Origin: an uncultured Sutterella sp.
GTDB taxonomy: Bacteria > Pseudomonadota > Gammaproteobacteria > Burkholderiales > Burkholderiaceae_F
Assembly (NCBI GenBank): GCA_958347955.1
Contig: CATVXH010000002.1
Location: 129,479 to 193,478, forward strand
Reading direction: 5' to 3'
DNA: 64,000 nt
How positions within the stretch are numbered: the stretch's first letter is position 1; every line of letters begins with the position of its first letter. A program made the position numbers and the translations under genes. The notes below the pieces were generated by a model, which was not told the DNA's origin, did not search any database, and saw only the letters and a list, made by a program, of their open reading frames with translations. Positions 8,836 through 16,855 of this stretch are shown in pieces.

Positions 8836-10139
8836 TTGAGTTTGCCCTTCTGAGTGTGAACGGACTGGGCGAGTTCGATGAGCGCTTCGGCTATGGGCTC
8901 GCCCGCATGACCGAAGTTGACAACGTTGGCACTGCGAATGGTCTCAATGCGACCGGCCATGTCTTCATGACGCGCCAAGAGTTCGGAAACCAAATCCGGG
9001 ATAGTGTTTTCGTTGCCCGGCAACACGCGCTTGCCGAGTGAGTCGAGCGCCTGCATTTCCCAGGCCTCATGCGGGATTTCCCAAGCTTCGAAACCATCCT
9101 TCATAGGACCGTTGCCCACGGAGATCACAGGACGCAGGAAAATAAAGGCGAAGTCAAAAATAACGCCGGAGACATCCGAGATCATCAGCTGGGCGCGGCT
9201 TAAACTCTTAAAGCCATCGGGATTGCGGTCCCACTCGATGTTGTCGAAATCCTTTAATTCCTGAGCGAGTTTTTCCATCAGTTCCTTATCGGAAATAAAG
9301 CTTTGCGGGTGTGGGCGCAGTATCACGCGGTAACCCGCCTGGGCCAAAAGCTTAGGAATCATGGATCCGGTGCGGGTCAACAGACCGTTCTTACCCCACG
9401 TAGGCGCAATCAAAATGGTATTGGGTTCGGGCTTTAAGTCGGCGGTCTTTCGCGCAAGCATGCCATCGAAATAAGGGCAGCCTAACAAAGGCAAGTCTTT
9501 GGGCTTGGTGTGACGAAGGGCCTCCAGGCAGCGAAGGCTTTTGGCTTGAGCGGGACCGGCGCAATAAAAGGCGTCGTAGTAGTCAAAGCTATAGAACTTG
9601 TAGGTGTGTATGTCGCCCGCGGCATGCACAATATGCACGTATTTTTTAACGCCCGCGGAGCGCCGGATTTGAAGCACATCCACGCCGGGTGTTGTGAGCG
9701 CGAAGACGTCGGCTTCAAGAAAACCCAAGGCCGTGTAGGCGGTTTGACCCTTGCCGATGAATTTCGCATGAATAAATTGATCAAGACCGCTTTTGAACAC
9801 GGGATCATTTTCATCACTGGTGAGATAAGTGGCTCGTACTTTTTTGCGGGCCAGTGCTTCAAGCACAGGTTTAAAAGTTGACCAGTAGGCGGCAGATTCC
9901 GCGTAAAAAACGATGGAATTATTTTTCAGATCGTCTTTTTTGCCGCTTAATTTAAAAAACATGGAGCGGATCATGCTCGGCAGTTTTCGGATCAGGAAGT
10001 AAGCGCTGGAAGTCAGGCCAATTAAAACCGACAGCAGCATGCTGCCTGTGCCGGGATCCAAATAGGCGTAAGCGTTTAGCGGGCAATAAAGTGTCAGCCC
10101 GATGGCGGCAATTTTGAGTACCTTGTCGATCAATTTCAT
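8832..10139 (-). CDS. CDP-glycerol glycerophosphotransferase-like protein, membrane-anchored
   Basis: A 435-residue protein of the TagB/TagF-like family, which moves phosphoglycerol or similar groups from a CDP-alcohol to a polymer. The N-terminus has a signal-like helix, the motif YLDPGTGS at 26-33 and a second hydrophobic stretch to about residue 50. The catalytic part shows YVHIVHAAGD (position of the family's catalytic His-Gly region), RPHPQSF, and ISDVSGVIFDFAF (the family's SDxSS-type nucleotide-site motif). It overlaps the genes on both sides by 4 bp. With a cytidylyltransferase in the same operon, a CDP- or CMP-linked donor is likely. The family assignment is solid; donor and acceptor are inferred. 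Confidence 0.8.
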   Translation of the reverse strand: MKLIDKVLKIAAIGLTLYCPLNAYAYLDPGTGSMLLSVLIGLTSSAYFLIRKLPSMIRSMFFKLSGKKDDLKNNSIVFYAESAAYWSTFKPVLEALARKKVRATYLTSDENDPVFKSGLDQFIHAKFIGKGQTAYTALGFLEADVFALTTPGVDVLQIRRSAGVKKYVHIVHAAGDIHTYKFYSFDYYDAFYCAGPAQAKSLRCLEALRHTKPKDLPLLGCPYFDGMLARKTADLKPEPNTILIAPTWGKNGLLTRTGSMIPKLLAQAGYRVILRPHPQSFISDKELMEKLAQELKDFDNIEWDRNPDGFKSLSRAQLMISDVSGVIFDFAFIFLRPVISVGNGPMKDGFEAWEIPHEAWEMQALDSLGKRVLPGNENTIPDLVSELLARHEDMAGRIETIRSANVVNFGHAGEPIAEALIELAQSVHTQKGKLK

Positions 10140-11716
10140 TTTTTAATTGCAAAAACTTTTAATGCGATGCATCTTACGGCCAGGGCCGAGAAAAAGATTA
10201 GTGTTGACATCGCGGCGCCTTCTGAAATAAAGCCGCTGTCAATCATTTGGATGGCCGCGACAGCCGCGGGCATCGTTTTCGGTGTGTACAAAAACACCAC
10301 TGCGGAAATTGTGGTGAGCGCCGAGGCAAAGAGGTAACAGAACACTTCGCCGATGCCGCTGATGCTCATCGGTATAAGCACGCGCCCGATTGTTTTTAGT
10401 TTTGACACGCCCAAGCTTAGTCCCACCGTTTCAATGCGCCGGTCAATGGTGCTGAGCGTGTTGACCGCGCTCATATGCGAAACAGTGTAAAGATGCACAA
10501 GCGTGTTAAACACTAAAAGCGCCATGGCGCCTGCCGCACAGGCAAAGATCGGCACACCGGAAAAAGCCAGCGCGAATGCTAACCCCAGTACCGTTCCCGG
10601 AATGCACAAGGGGACGGTGGCTAGCGCCTCGTAGATTTTTTTCAGCGCCTGCGGCACACAATCGGAGCGAAGTTTAACGTAAGCGCCGATAAACGCAAAA
10701 ACAGTGCCGCAAACCGCCACCCAGAAAGCGAGGATAAAGCTGTTAAACCAAGGCTCTATGCCGTACGTGGAATTTCTGAACCGATAATTTTCAAGCGTCA
10801 ACTCTGGCACATAGGGCCAGAAGGTGACAAAAGAGCCGTAAATGACCACGGCGATGCTGGCAAGTTCAAAGAGCAAGAACGCCCAGGCTAAAATCGCTGA
10901 GGGCAAATTCCGCGCGAGAGGCTCCACCGGAAGCCCCGGGCCTTGGCTACTCTGGGTTTTAACGCGGCATCGGGTTGAAAAATAAAACGCGAGAACTGAG
11001 GGCAGTAAAAGCCATAGGCTCAGAAAGGCCGCCGCCGCGTAATCTTGGTTGCCGATTGCCTGGTTATAAATTTCAGTCGCAAGCATCGGGAAATTACCGC
11101 CTAAGAGTTTGGGGACGCCGAAGTCTGTGACGGTGAGGACAAAGGCGATTAAAAAGGCGTTGACTAAACCTAAGCGGCAATGGGGCAATATCACCGTTAA
11201 AAAGCACCGGACTTCGGAGGCTCCCAAAGATCTCGCGGCCTGTATAAGTCTGTAGTCAAGCCTTTGCAGGGTGAGGAGCATCTGAAGCGTGGTGTGGGGC
11301 AGTGTAAAAATCAGTGCGCCTAAAAAGATGCCCGTTGCGCCGTACAGTGGCGTTTGGATCAAAAGTCCGTTGTTGCCGATTAAATAAATCAAGCCGATCG
11401 CCGGCATCACCGACGGCGCAAAGAGCGCGGCGGGAAAAAGCGCCCGAGCCAAAATGGAAGCGGGGGCTTGGGTTTTGACAATGTGCCAAGCGACAGCGAA
11501 GCCAGCAAGAGTGGCGACAATTCCGACCGCCAATCCCATGATGAGCGTGTTGGTGAAAGCGCGAACGTTGTAGCCGGTCAAAAGGGAGGCGATGGACGAG
11601 GCGCCGAAGAGTTCGGCGCCGAGCCTAGCCGCCGGAAGGATGAGTCCCGTGGCTAAAAACAGGGTGAGAGCGGCGAGAATAAGTGTGGGCAGAGACTTTT
11701 TCAAAATTCGCTCCAA
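10136..11716 (-). CDS. ABC transporter permease, fused two-domain type (AEP/iron importer family)
   Basis: A 526-residue integral membrane protein with two binding-protein-dependent permease units in tandem, as in FbpB-type iron permeases and PhnU-like 2-aminoethylphosphonate permeases. Each half has an EAA-type cytoplasmic loop: AARSLGASEVRCFLTVILP in the first and GLSLGVSKLKTIGRVLIP in the second. About twelve membrane segments. It overlaps the ATPase gene by 16 bp and the downstream transferase gene by 4 bp. The binding protein in the same operon points to a phosphonate-type rather than an iron substrate. Confidence 0.88.
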   Translation of the reverse strand: MERILKKSLPTLILAALTLFLATGLILPAARLGAELFGASSIASLLTGYNVRAFTNTLIMGLAVGIVATLAGFAVAWHIVKTQAPASILARALFPAALFAPSVMPAIGLIYLIGNNGLLIQTPLYGATGIFLGALIFTLPHTTLQMLLTLQRLDYRLIQAARSLGASEVRCFLTVILPHCRLGLVNAFLIAFVLTVTDFGVPKLLGGNFPMLATEIYNQAIGNQDYAAAAFLSLWLLLPSVLAFYFSTRCRVKTQSSQGPGLPVEPLARNLPSAILAWAFLLFELASIAVVIYGSFVTFWPYVPELTLENYRFRNSTYGIEPWFNSFILAFWVAVCGTVFAFIGAYVKLRSDCVPQALKKIYEALATVPLCIPGTVLGLAFALAFSGVPIFACAAGAMALLVFNTLVHLYTVSHMSAVNTLSTIDRRIETVGLSLGVSKLKTIGRVLIPMSISGIGEVFCYLFASALTTISAVVFLYTPKTMPAAVAAIQMIDSGFISEGAAMSTLIFFSALAVRCIALKVFAIKK

Positions 11717-12720
11717 CTTCTCATGCGCTCGGAGGCAAGTTTAACGGCGTAGAGTTTGCCGATTTCAAGCGCGTCGGCAATAGTCTCTGTGCGCGGCACC
11801 TGCGCGGTGATCACTGTCTTGAAGTCATTTAACAGAAAGTGGGCCGTGACGGCAAAACCGGTGAACTCTTTGGCTTGAAGTTCCGCGCTGAAGGTGTCGG
11901 GTTGGGAAAAGGCGCGCTCGGTGGCGTTTAACACTTTAACGTCAGAGAAGCGAATCCCGGTGAGTTTCCCGCCGTTGATTTCACTTGACTCGATGAGATT
12001 CATGCCGCCGGCGAACGTGGCGACAAAGGGCGTTTTCGGCTGATCATAGATCTCAGCCGGGCTGCCCGCTTGCTCAACTTTACCGTCTTTAATGACCACA
12101 ATATAGTCCGACAGACTCAGCGCTTCGTTTCTGTCGTGTGTCACCATGATGGTGGTGATGCCGGATTTTTGTTGAATTTCTCGAAGCTCGCGACCGATTT
12201 TTTCACGGTTTTGCGCGTCAAGCGCGGAGAGCGGTTCGTCCAAAAGTAAAAAGCGGGGATTGATCGCAAGCGCTCTGGCAATGGCCACCCGTTGCTGTTG
12301 GCCGCCGGAGAGTTCCGAAGGGTAGCGGTTCTCAAGCCCGGTAAGGCGCGTCATGTCGATTAAGCGGGCAAGCTTTTGATCTCTTTCTTTTTCACTCACA
12401 TCTTTTGAAACACCGTAAAGGATATTGTCCTTGACAGTGAGGTTTGGGAAAAGCGCGTAGTGCTGAAAGACGATGCCTGCGCGCCGCTTGGGCAGGGCCA
12501 AATGCGTGATGTCTTCCCCGTCATAGAAAATGCGGCCCTGCTGCACTTCTTCGACCCCCGCCAAAAGCATTAAAAGGGTGGTTTTACCGCTGCCCGATGG
12601 CCCCAAAAGAGAGGTGAAAGCGCCAAGCGGCAGCTCAAGATTGATGTCAGAGAGCGCGGCAAGCGCCCCGTAGCGCTTGGTGAGATGAGAAATCGTTAAG
12701 GACTTGGTCATTGGAGTCAC
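11701..12720 (-). CDS. ABC transporter ATPase (PotA/FbpC/PhnT type)
   Basis: A 339-residue cytoplasmic ATPase. Walker A is LLGPSGSGKTTLL (about 38-50), the signature is LSGGQQQRVAIARAL, Walker B is FLLLDEPLSALD, and the H-loop is MVTHDRNEALSLSD. A C-terminal extension of about 100 residues matches the TOBE regulatory domain of importers for polyamines, iron or 2-aminoethylphosphonate. Start at 12720 (MTPMTKSL) overlaps the binding-protein gene by 4 bp; ATG at 12711 is an alternative. It energises the fused permease encoded next. Confidence 0.92.
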   Translation of the reverse strand: MTPMTKSLTISHLTKRYGALAALSDINLELPLGAFTSLLGPSGSGKTTLLMLLAGVEEVQQGRIFYDGEDITHLALPKRRAGIVFQHYALFPNLTVKDNILYGVSKDVSEKERDQKLARLIDMTRLTGLENRYPSELSGGQQQRVAIARALAINPRFLLLDEPLSALDAQNREKIGRELREIQQKSGITTIMVTHDRNEALSLSDYIVVIKDGKVEQAGSPAEIYDQPKTPFVATFAGGMNLIESSEINGGKLTGIRFSDVKVLNATERAFSQPDTFSAELQAKEFTGFAVTAHFLLNDFKTVITAQVPRTETIADALEIGKLYAVKLASERMRSWSEF

Positions 12721-13712
12721 CTTGCGATAATCGTTTGCCAGTGAGCGAGCATTTCGCTTTTTTGGGCGGCGGCGCTTTTGAAGTCAAGCGGCAAAAAACG
12801 CTCGGCCATTGCGCGGCCCTGCTCGGTGCTGAAACGGTCGATGGCGGCAATGCCGCTAAAGGAGGCCGCGATATCCGCCACGGGTTTTGTCGCGCAAAAG
12901 TCTAGAAACTTCTTGGCAATTTCCGGTTTGGGAGAGCCGTGCGGGAGCGCGCAACCCTCGGCGTCCCAAGCGATCCCTTCTTTGGGCTCCACCGTGGTAA
13001 CCGGAATGGAAAAGCGCTTAAAGGGTCTCACGAAAGCTTCTGATGTAAGCGCGATAGGGATTTCACCCTGAGCGGCCATGGCCGCAGGCCTCGCCCCTGA
13101 AGAAGTATAAAAAAGAATGTTTTCGTGAAGCCTTTCCACGTAGCGCCAACCTTCTTCTTCCCCCATTCCTTGAATCCAACCCAGTAAGAACATAAAGCCG
13201 GTGCTAGAAGCCACCGGGCTTGGCATCACAATTTTTCCCTTGTAAATGGGGTTTAAGAGATCACGCCAGCCTGAAGGCACCGGAAGGTTTTGCTTTTTCA
13301 ATAGGTCGGTATTCACGCAAATGGAACCTCCCCAAGCGTTGATGCCGATCCAAGAAAAATCGTCGGCGTGCATTTTGGGGTTAAGCGCCGAGGCGTTTTG
13401 AGGTTTGTAAGGCTCAAGAACGCCCGCGCCTCTAAGTCGCTCAAGCGCGATGGCTGAAAGCCCCAAAATGACATGAGCCTTGGGGTGGTCTTTTTCGGCT
13501 AAAAGCCGCGCCGAAATGGGGCCGGCCGAATCTCGAACATAGGTGAGTTCAAGATCGGGGTGGCTTTTTTCGAAAGCGTCTTTATAGGCGGGTAAAAGCT
13601 CAGGTTCAACCGCGGTGTAAACGAGCAACTCCTCCTTGGCAAAAACCTGAGAGGAAATCGCCAATGAAATCGCGATGAGAAGAGCCGATGCCGCCTTGGA
13701 CAGTCTCATCAT
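12717..13712 (-). CDS. Periplasmic binding protein of a putative 2-aminoethylphosphonate ABC importer
   Basis: A 331-residue secreted protein with a signal peptide ending near VFAKEE (residue 26). From memory of the PhnS-like group its core follows that family closely: VRDSAGPISARLLAEK, then NPIYKGKIVMPSPVASSTGF, then MGEEEGWRYVERLHENI and YTSSGARPAAMAAQGE. That group is usually annotated as 2-aminoethylphosphonate binding, largely by genome context. The wider family also includes Fe(III)-binding AfuA proteins. Neither the phosphonate-degrading enzymes PhnW/PhnX nor the biosynthetic enzyme PepM lie nearby, so the imported ligand may be used for construction rather than catabolism. Confidence 0.8.
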   Translation of the reverse strand: MMRLSKAASALLIAISLAISSQVFAKEELLVYTAVEPELLPAYKDAFEKSHPDLELTYVRDSAGPISARLLAEKDHPKAHVILGLSAIALERLRGAGVLEPYKPQNASALNPKMHADDFSWIGINAWGGSICVNTDLLKKQNLPVPSGWRDLLNPIYKGKIVMPSPVASSTGFMFLLGWIQGMGEEEGWRYVERLHENILFYTSSGARPAAMAAQGEIPIALTSEAFVRPFKRFSIPVTTVEPKEGIAWDAEGCALPHGSPKPEIAKKFLDFCATKPVADIAASFSGIAAIDRFSTEQGRAMAERFLPLDFKSAAAQKSEMLAHWQTIIAR

Positions 13713-14194
13713 TCGAGACGGAATTCCTTTTTAATGGATTCGATGAGGAAACGCGCCACCTTGTCGGAAGCCTTTGAGGGCTTCGAGTCAGTGTTCATCT
13801 CAATTAAACTGTCCAAGACACGTTCACGCAGAATCGAAGAGCTGATTCCTTCCGTGCGCGGGAAAATGACGAGCTTTTCCTTGGGAATGTGGTTGGAATT
13901 GTCATGACCGTGCACGAGCAAATCGCAATTTTGCTCTTTCATGTAGTCGTAAGAGATAAGCCAAGGGCTGGGCACCACCTCTTTGACATACTTGATGGCT
14001 TCAAGAATCTCTTTTCGCTCATCAAAATTCATCTCGGGCGTATACCCTTTGGTGCGCTTAATTTCTTCATCAGTCGTTAGGGCGACAACAACATCGCCGA
14101 TCTCAGCGGCTTTTTTCAGCAAACGAATATGACCGTGATGAATCAGCGTGGCGGACATATCCACCATGACACGTGGGCGTTTTTCTTCAGACAT
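13709..14194 (-). CDS. Cytidylyltransferase of the TagD/phosphonate-associated type
   Basis: A 161-residue nucleotidyltransferase that should join CTP to a phospho- or phosphono-alcohol/amine. The HxGH motif is HHGH at 19-22 within MSATLIHHGHI, and RTEGISSSILR at 113-123 corresponds to the RTxGISTT motif of glycerol-3-phosphate cytidylyltransferase. The stretch before HxGH (VDMSATLIH) more closely resembles the cytidylyltransferase domain fused to some PEP mutases (GMSADLIHPGH) than classical TagD (GTFDLLHxGH); this is from memory. First gene of the operon, with GGAG five to six bases before its ATG, and overlapping the next gene by 4 bp. CDP-glycerol, CDP-ethanolamine and CMP-AEP are all possible products. 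Confidence 0.78.
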   Translation of the reverse strand: MSEEKRPRVMVDMSATLIHHGHIRLLKKAAEIGDVVVALTTDEEIKRTKGYTPEMNFDERKEILEAIKYVKEVVPSPWLISYDYMKEQNCDLLVHGHDNSNHIPKEKLVIFPRTEGISSSILRERVLDSLIEMNTDSKPSKASDKVARFLIESIKKEFRLE

Positions 14195-14256
14195 AACTAC
14201 TCCGCAATGGGCTGCGCAAGTTCTGAAAAACTCGGCAAAAACTTAATCTGTTTACT

Positions 14257-14285
14257 ATATCTCTGAATTGTAGAGATTGCGTCAA
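14257..14285 (-). promoter_or_regulatory. Predicted sigma-70 promoter of the cytidylyltransferase-ABC-YidC/sulfatase operon
   Basis: On the minus strand TTGACG (14280-14285) lies 17 bp before AGATAT (14257-14262), 63 bp upstream of the cytidylyltransferase ATG. The spacing is ideal, the -35 matches 5 of 6, and the -10 is weaker. It is the only promoter-like site between the aspartate dehydrogenase-like gene and the operon. Confidence 0.5.
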
Positions 14286-14341
14286 AAAAACGTCAAAACG
14301 CGAAAAACGATCCGTTCCGACAGCAAAGAATCAAGTGTTAA

Positions 14342-15145
14342 TCAGAAAAATTGCACGGGCGAGGCTAAGTTCTTAAGCAAAGCCACAACGCTCCAAGCGG
14401 TTGATGTGCTCGACTTGGGATTGGCCGGATCAGGTTTGCCCGCAACGGTCAGTTCTGCCCTCATGAGGTTGTTTTTTAAGACAATGTGGTGAATGTTTTC
14501 TTCACTTTGCGGGTCACTTGTGATTTTTACTGTGGCTTTGTCGAGCGTGTCAGAGGCCATAGCCGCCGCTACCGCCACATTGACGTTTTTGGGAAAGCCA
14601 TTGATTGCATCGGAGACGCTCCCGGTAAAGATCACTTCCTTGTGATCCGCGGGGAGGGATTTGCCGTTCAAGTATGGCGCTCCTTCAAGACTTCTGGGCG
14701 CTTTGGTGTTGCCGATTGTGACCTCAGCCTCGCCCATGAGGGCAAAGGTTTGCATGAGATCAAGCGCGCCGATCGCGCCGTTGGGGATGTACACTTTCCG
14801 TCCATTATGGCGGGCTAAGGTAAAGAGATTTGTCCGGAACTCGTCATCGGCCAAAGCGCCGATTGAGGCGATGACAAGATCGGAGCCGTGAGCTAAGACG
14901 GGTTGGGCGTAGGCTTTCACGGCGTCCCTGCCCGCGAATTCGACCACCAGATCCGGAAAACCGGCCAGAAGATCATTGATGTCGGTGCAGGCAAAGGCCG
15001 CACACTGATCGGCTAGCGCCTCGGCGTGCTCCCGGTTTCTCGCCATCACAGCGATGACACGATAATCTTCAGACAATAAGTTTTGTACTTCACGACAGAA
15101 AATGCGCGCCAAAGCGCCCGCGCCGATCACTGCGATTGTTCTCAT
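14342..15145 (-). CDS. Aspartate dehydrogenase-like oxidoreductase (NadX family)
   Basis: A 267-residue NAD(P)-dependent enzyme. The Rossmann nucleotide site is AVIGAGALARIF at the N-terminus. The mid and C-terminal parts contain FAGRDAVKAYAQPVL, YIPNGAIGALD, FPKNVNVAVAAAMA and NLMRAELTVAGKPDPANPKSS, typical of NadX-type L-aspartate dehydrogenases, which make iminoaspartate for NAD synthesis or run in the amination direction. No nadA or nadC is adjacent. It sits between the kinase-like gene (19 bp upstream) and the phosphonate-type operon (147 bp downstream, with its own promoter), so a link to that operon is possible but not shown. Confidence 0.82.
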   Translation of the reverse strand: MRTIAVIGAGALARIFCREVQNLLSEDYRVIAVMARNREHAEALADQCAAFACTDINDLLAGFPDLVVEFAGRDAVKAYAQPVLAHGSDLVIASIGALADDEFRTNLFTLARHNGRKVYIPNGAIGALDLMQTFALMGEAEVTIGNTKAPRSLEGAPYLNGKSLPADHKEVIFTGSVSDAINGFPKNVNVAVAAAMASDTLDKATVKITSDPQSEENIHHIVLKNNLMRAELTVAGKPDPANPKSSTSTAWSVVALLKNLASPVQFF

Positions 15146-15164
15146 ACGTGCCTCGAAATTAGTT

Positions 15165-16004
15165 TTAACCGAAGTTGTGCTTAAGTTTCAGTTTTTTCAG
15201 CCAGTAGCTGTAATAAGACGGTACAAAGGCCTGCTCGTCAATGCCGTAGCTCTTGGCAAGCGCCTGAGCGATTTTGCCCGTGTTCATAAATTCGGGCTTT
15301 GTCTCGGGCATCGCGTCCACCGTGATAATGAAAGAAGAAAGGAGCCTGCCCAAGTCTCTTACAATCCACTTTTGCGGTATGCGATCTTTGAAAATCTGAG
15401 CCGAGTCCAGATCCCAAAAGCCCATGGTGTCGCCCTGAACATAGAAATTCGCGAGTTTTATGTCACCGTGGGTGATGCCCGCGTTGTGAAGACGCCGCAA
15501 GAGTTTGCCGGCGTTTTCCAGCAATTCCAGACTATTGGGTTGAGTCTGCAGATAGGCTTGCGCCGTTTGCGCGTTTTTTAAAGCCTCTGTGATGATGTAG
15601 GAGTCCGAAATTAATTCAAACGTGCGGCGCTCACCCATGGCGTAAACCTTCGGGGTTCCCAGCCCCGCCTCTTCAAGCCTGTGGGCGACCACCGCTGTCC
15701 AAAAGCTTCGCGAAGGCTGCAAAAAGTAGCGCAACCGCAGACCAAAGGCTTTTTGATGGAAACGAACGTGTTTGCCGAAATATGTCTCGTCGCCGATTTT
15801 AAAAAGAGAGGCGGCGGATTTTTTGGAGTACTTCTGGTGGTCTCCGTCTTCAATCACCTCATCAATGCGGTCGGCGACAGACAAAAGTGCTTGTTGGTGC
15901 TCGCCGGAAAAAACTCTGTAATCGAGATTTCCGACTTTAACGGTCTTGCAGCCTGAGGCGGCATCGGTTAATCGGGTAAGTTCAGGGCTCCAGCGTGTGT
16001 ACAT
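15165..16004 (-). CDS. LPS-kinase-like protein (KdkA/InaA/WaaP superfamily)
   Basis: A 279-residue protein-kinase-fold enzyme. The catalytic loop is THGDIKLANFYV (around residue 190) and the metal-binding segment GFWDLDSAQI follows about 20 residues later, so the active site looks intact. A Lys-containing strand (FGKHVRFHQKAFGLRLRYF) lies in the N-lobe. Superfamily members phosphorylate Kdo or heptose of the LPS inner core, or have unclear roles (InaA). It is distinct from the WaaP and YrbL-like genes at 29-33 kb. A phospho-acceptor on LPS is likely but not shown. Confidence 0.75.
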   Translation of the reverse strand: MYTRWSPELTRLTDAASGCKTVKVGNLDYRVFSGEHQQALLSVADRIDEVIEDGDHQKYSKKSAASLFKIGDETYFGKHVRFHQKAFGLRLRYFLQPSRSFWTAVVAHRLEEAGLGTPKVYAMGERRTFELISDSYIITEALKNAQTAQAYLQTQPNSLELLENAGKLLRRLHNAGITHGDIKLANFYVQGDTMGFWDLDSAQIFKDRIPQKWIVRDLGRLLSSFIITVDAMPETKPEFMNTGKIAQALAKSYGIDEQAFVPSYYSYWLKKLKLKHNFG

Positions 16005-16058
16005 GGTTTATTTTGTCAAAATAGGGTGAGTATCCGATATCTTACTCGCGATAACTGT

Positions 16059-16844
16059 TTAAAGTTCAATCCAATAGGGCGTGTGATCGCTCGGCTTTGT
16101 CCATTTCCGCGGGGCCTTGTCTATGTCCGCGGTTTTGATTTTGGTTTTAAGCGCCTCGGATACCAAAATGTGGTCGATTCTTAAGCCGTGATTCTTCTGA
16201 AAGCCGAGCATCCGGTAGTCCCACCAGGTAAATCGTTTTTCAGGTTGTTCAAAGAGCCGGAACGAATCCCAAAGACCCAGTTTGAGTAAGTCAGAAAAAG
16301 CCTGGCGCTCTTCGGGGGAAACCAAGATGTTACCTTCCCAGCTCTTCGGGTCCCAAACGTCACGGTCATCAGGGGCGATATTAAAGTCACCCAAGAGCGC
16401 AAGCTGAGGATGAGACAAAAGTTCATCCCTTAACCAATCGGTGAGCGCGGCAAGCCACTTCAGTTTGTAGGTGAATTTTTCAGAACCGACCTCAGAGCCG
16501 TTGGGAAAGTACCCGCAGACGATGCGCAGGTCGCCCGCGGCCGTTGAAAAATCAGCCGCGATGAGGCGCTTTTGTTCATCGTCAAATCCGGGAATGTTTT
16601 TCACAATGTCTTTAGGTCCGGCGCATGAGTCCGTTTTATAGAGAATGGCCACACCGTTGTAGGTCTTTTGCCCACACCAAAGAGCGTCATAACCGAGATC
16701 GCGAATGGCCTCAATCGGAAAAAGCTCATCGACCATCTTTAATTCCTGCAGGCACAAAATGTCTGCCTGTGTCTGAGTGAGCCACTCAAGCACATGATTT
16801 AACCGCATCTTTAAGGAGTTGACGTTCCAGGTGGCAATTTTCAT
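16059..16844 (-). CDS. xthA: Exodeoxyribonuclease III
   Basis: A 261-residue AP endonuclease/3'-5' exonuclease of base excision repair. MKIATWNVNSLKMRL, ILCLQELKM (metal-binding Glu), LGDFNIAPDDRDVWDP (catalytic Asp/Asn) and LRIDHILVS with SDHTPYWIEL (catalytic Asp-His) are all present in family order. Length is normal. The start lies 11 bp after the end of the oligopeptidase gene, so the two probably share a transcript. Confidence 0.96.
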   Translation of the reverse strand: MKIATWNVNSLKMRLNHVLEWLTQTQADILCLQELKMVDELFPIEAIRDLGYDALWCGQKTYNGVAILYKTDSCAGPKDIVKNIPGFDDEQKRLIAADFSTAAGDLRIVCGYFPNGSEVGSEKFTYKLKWLAALTDWLRDELLSHPQLALLGDFNIAPDDRDVWDPKSWEGNILVSPEERQAFSDLLKLGLWDSFRLFEQPEKRFTWWDYRMLGFQKNHGLRIDHILVSEALKTKIKTADIDKAPRKWTKPSDHTPYWIEL

Positions 16845-16855
16845 CGTGCCTCTCC

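Noticed and set aside
13709..14194. Reading the cytidylyltransferase as the HldE/RfaE2 heptose-adenylyl enzyme
   Set aside because: The RTEGISSS motif and the VDMSATLIHHGH start fit cytidylyltransferases of the TagD and phosphonate type better, and no heptose kinase domain or heptose-pathway gene is adjacent.
14267..14279. A 13-bp string shared with 42017-42029 near the murJ start
   Set aside because: Two matches of this length are expected by chance many times in a 64-kb window, and the contexts differ (a -35/-10 spacer versus an inverted repeat).
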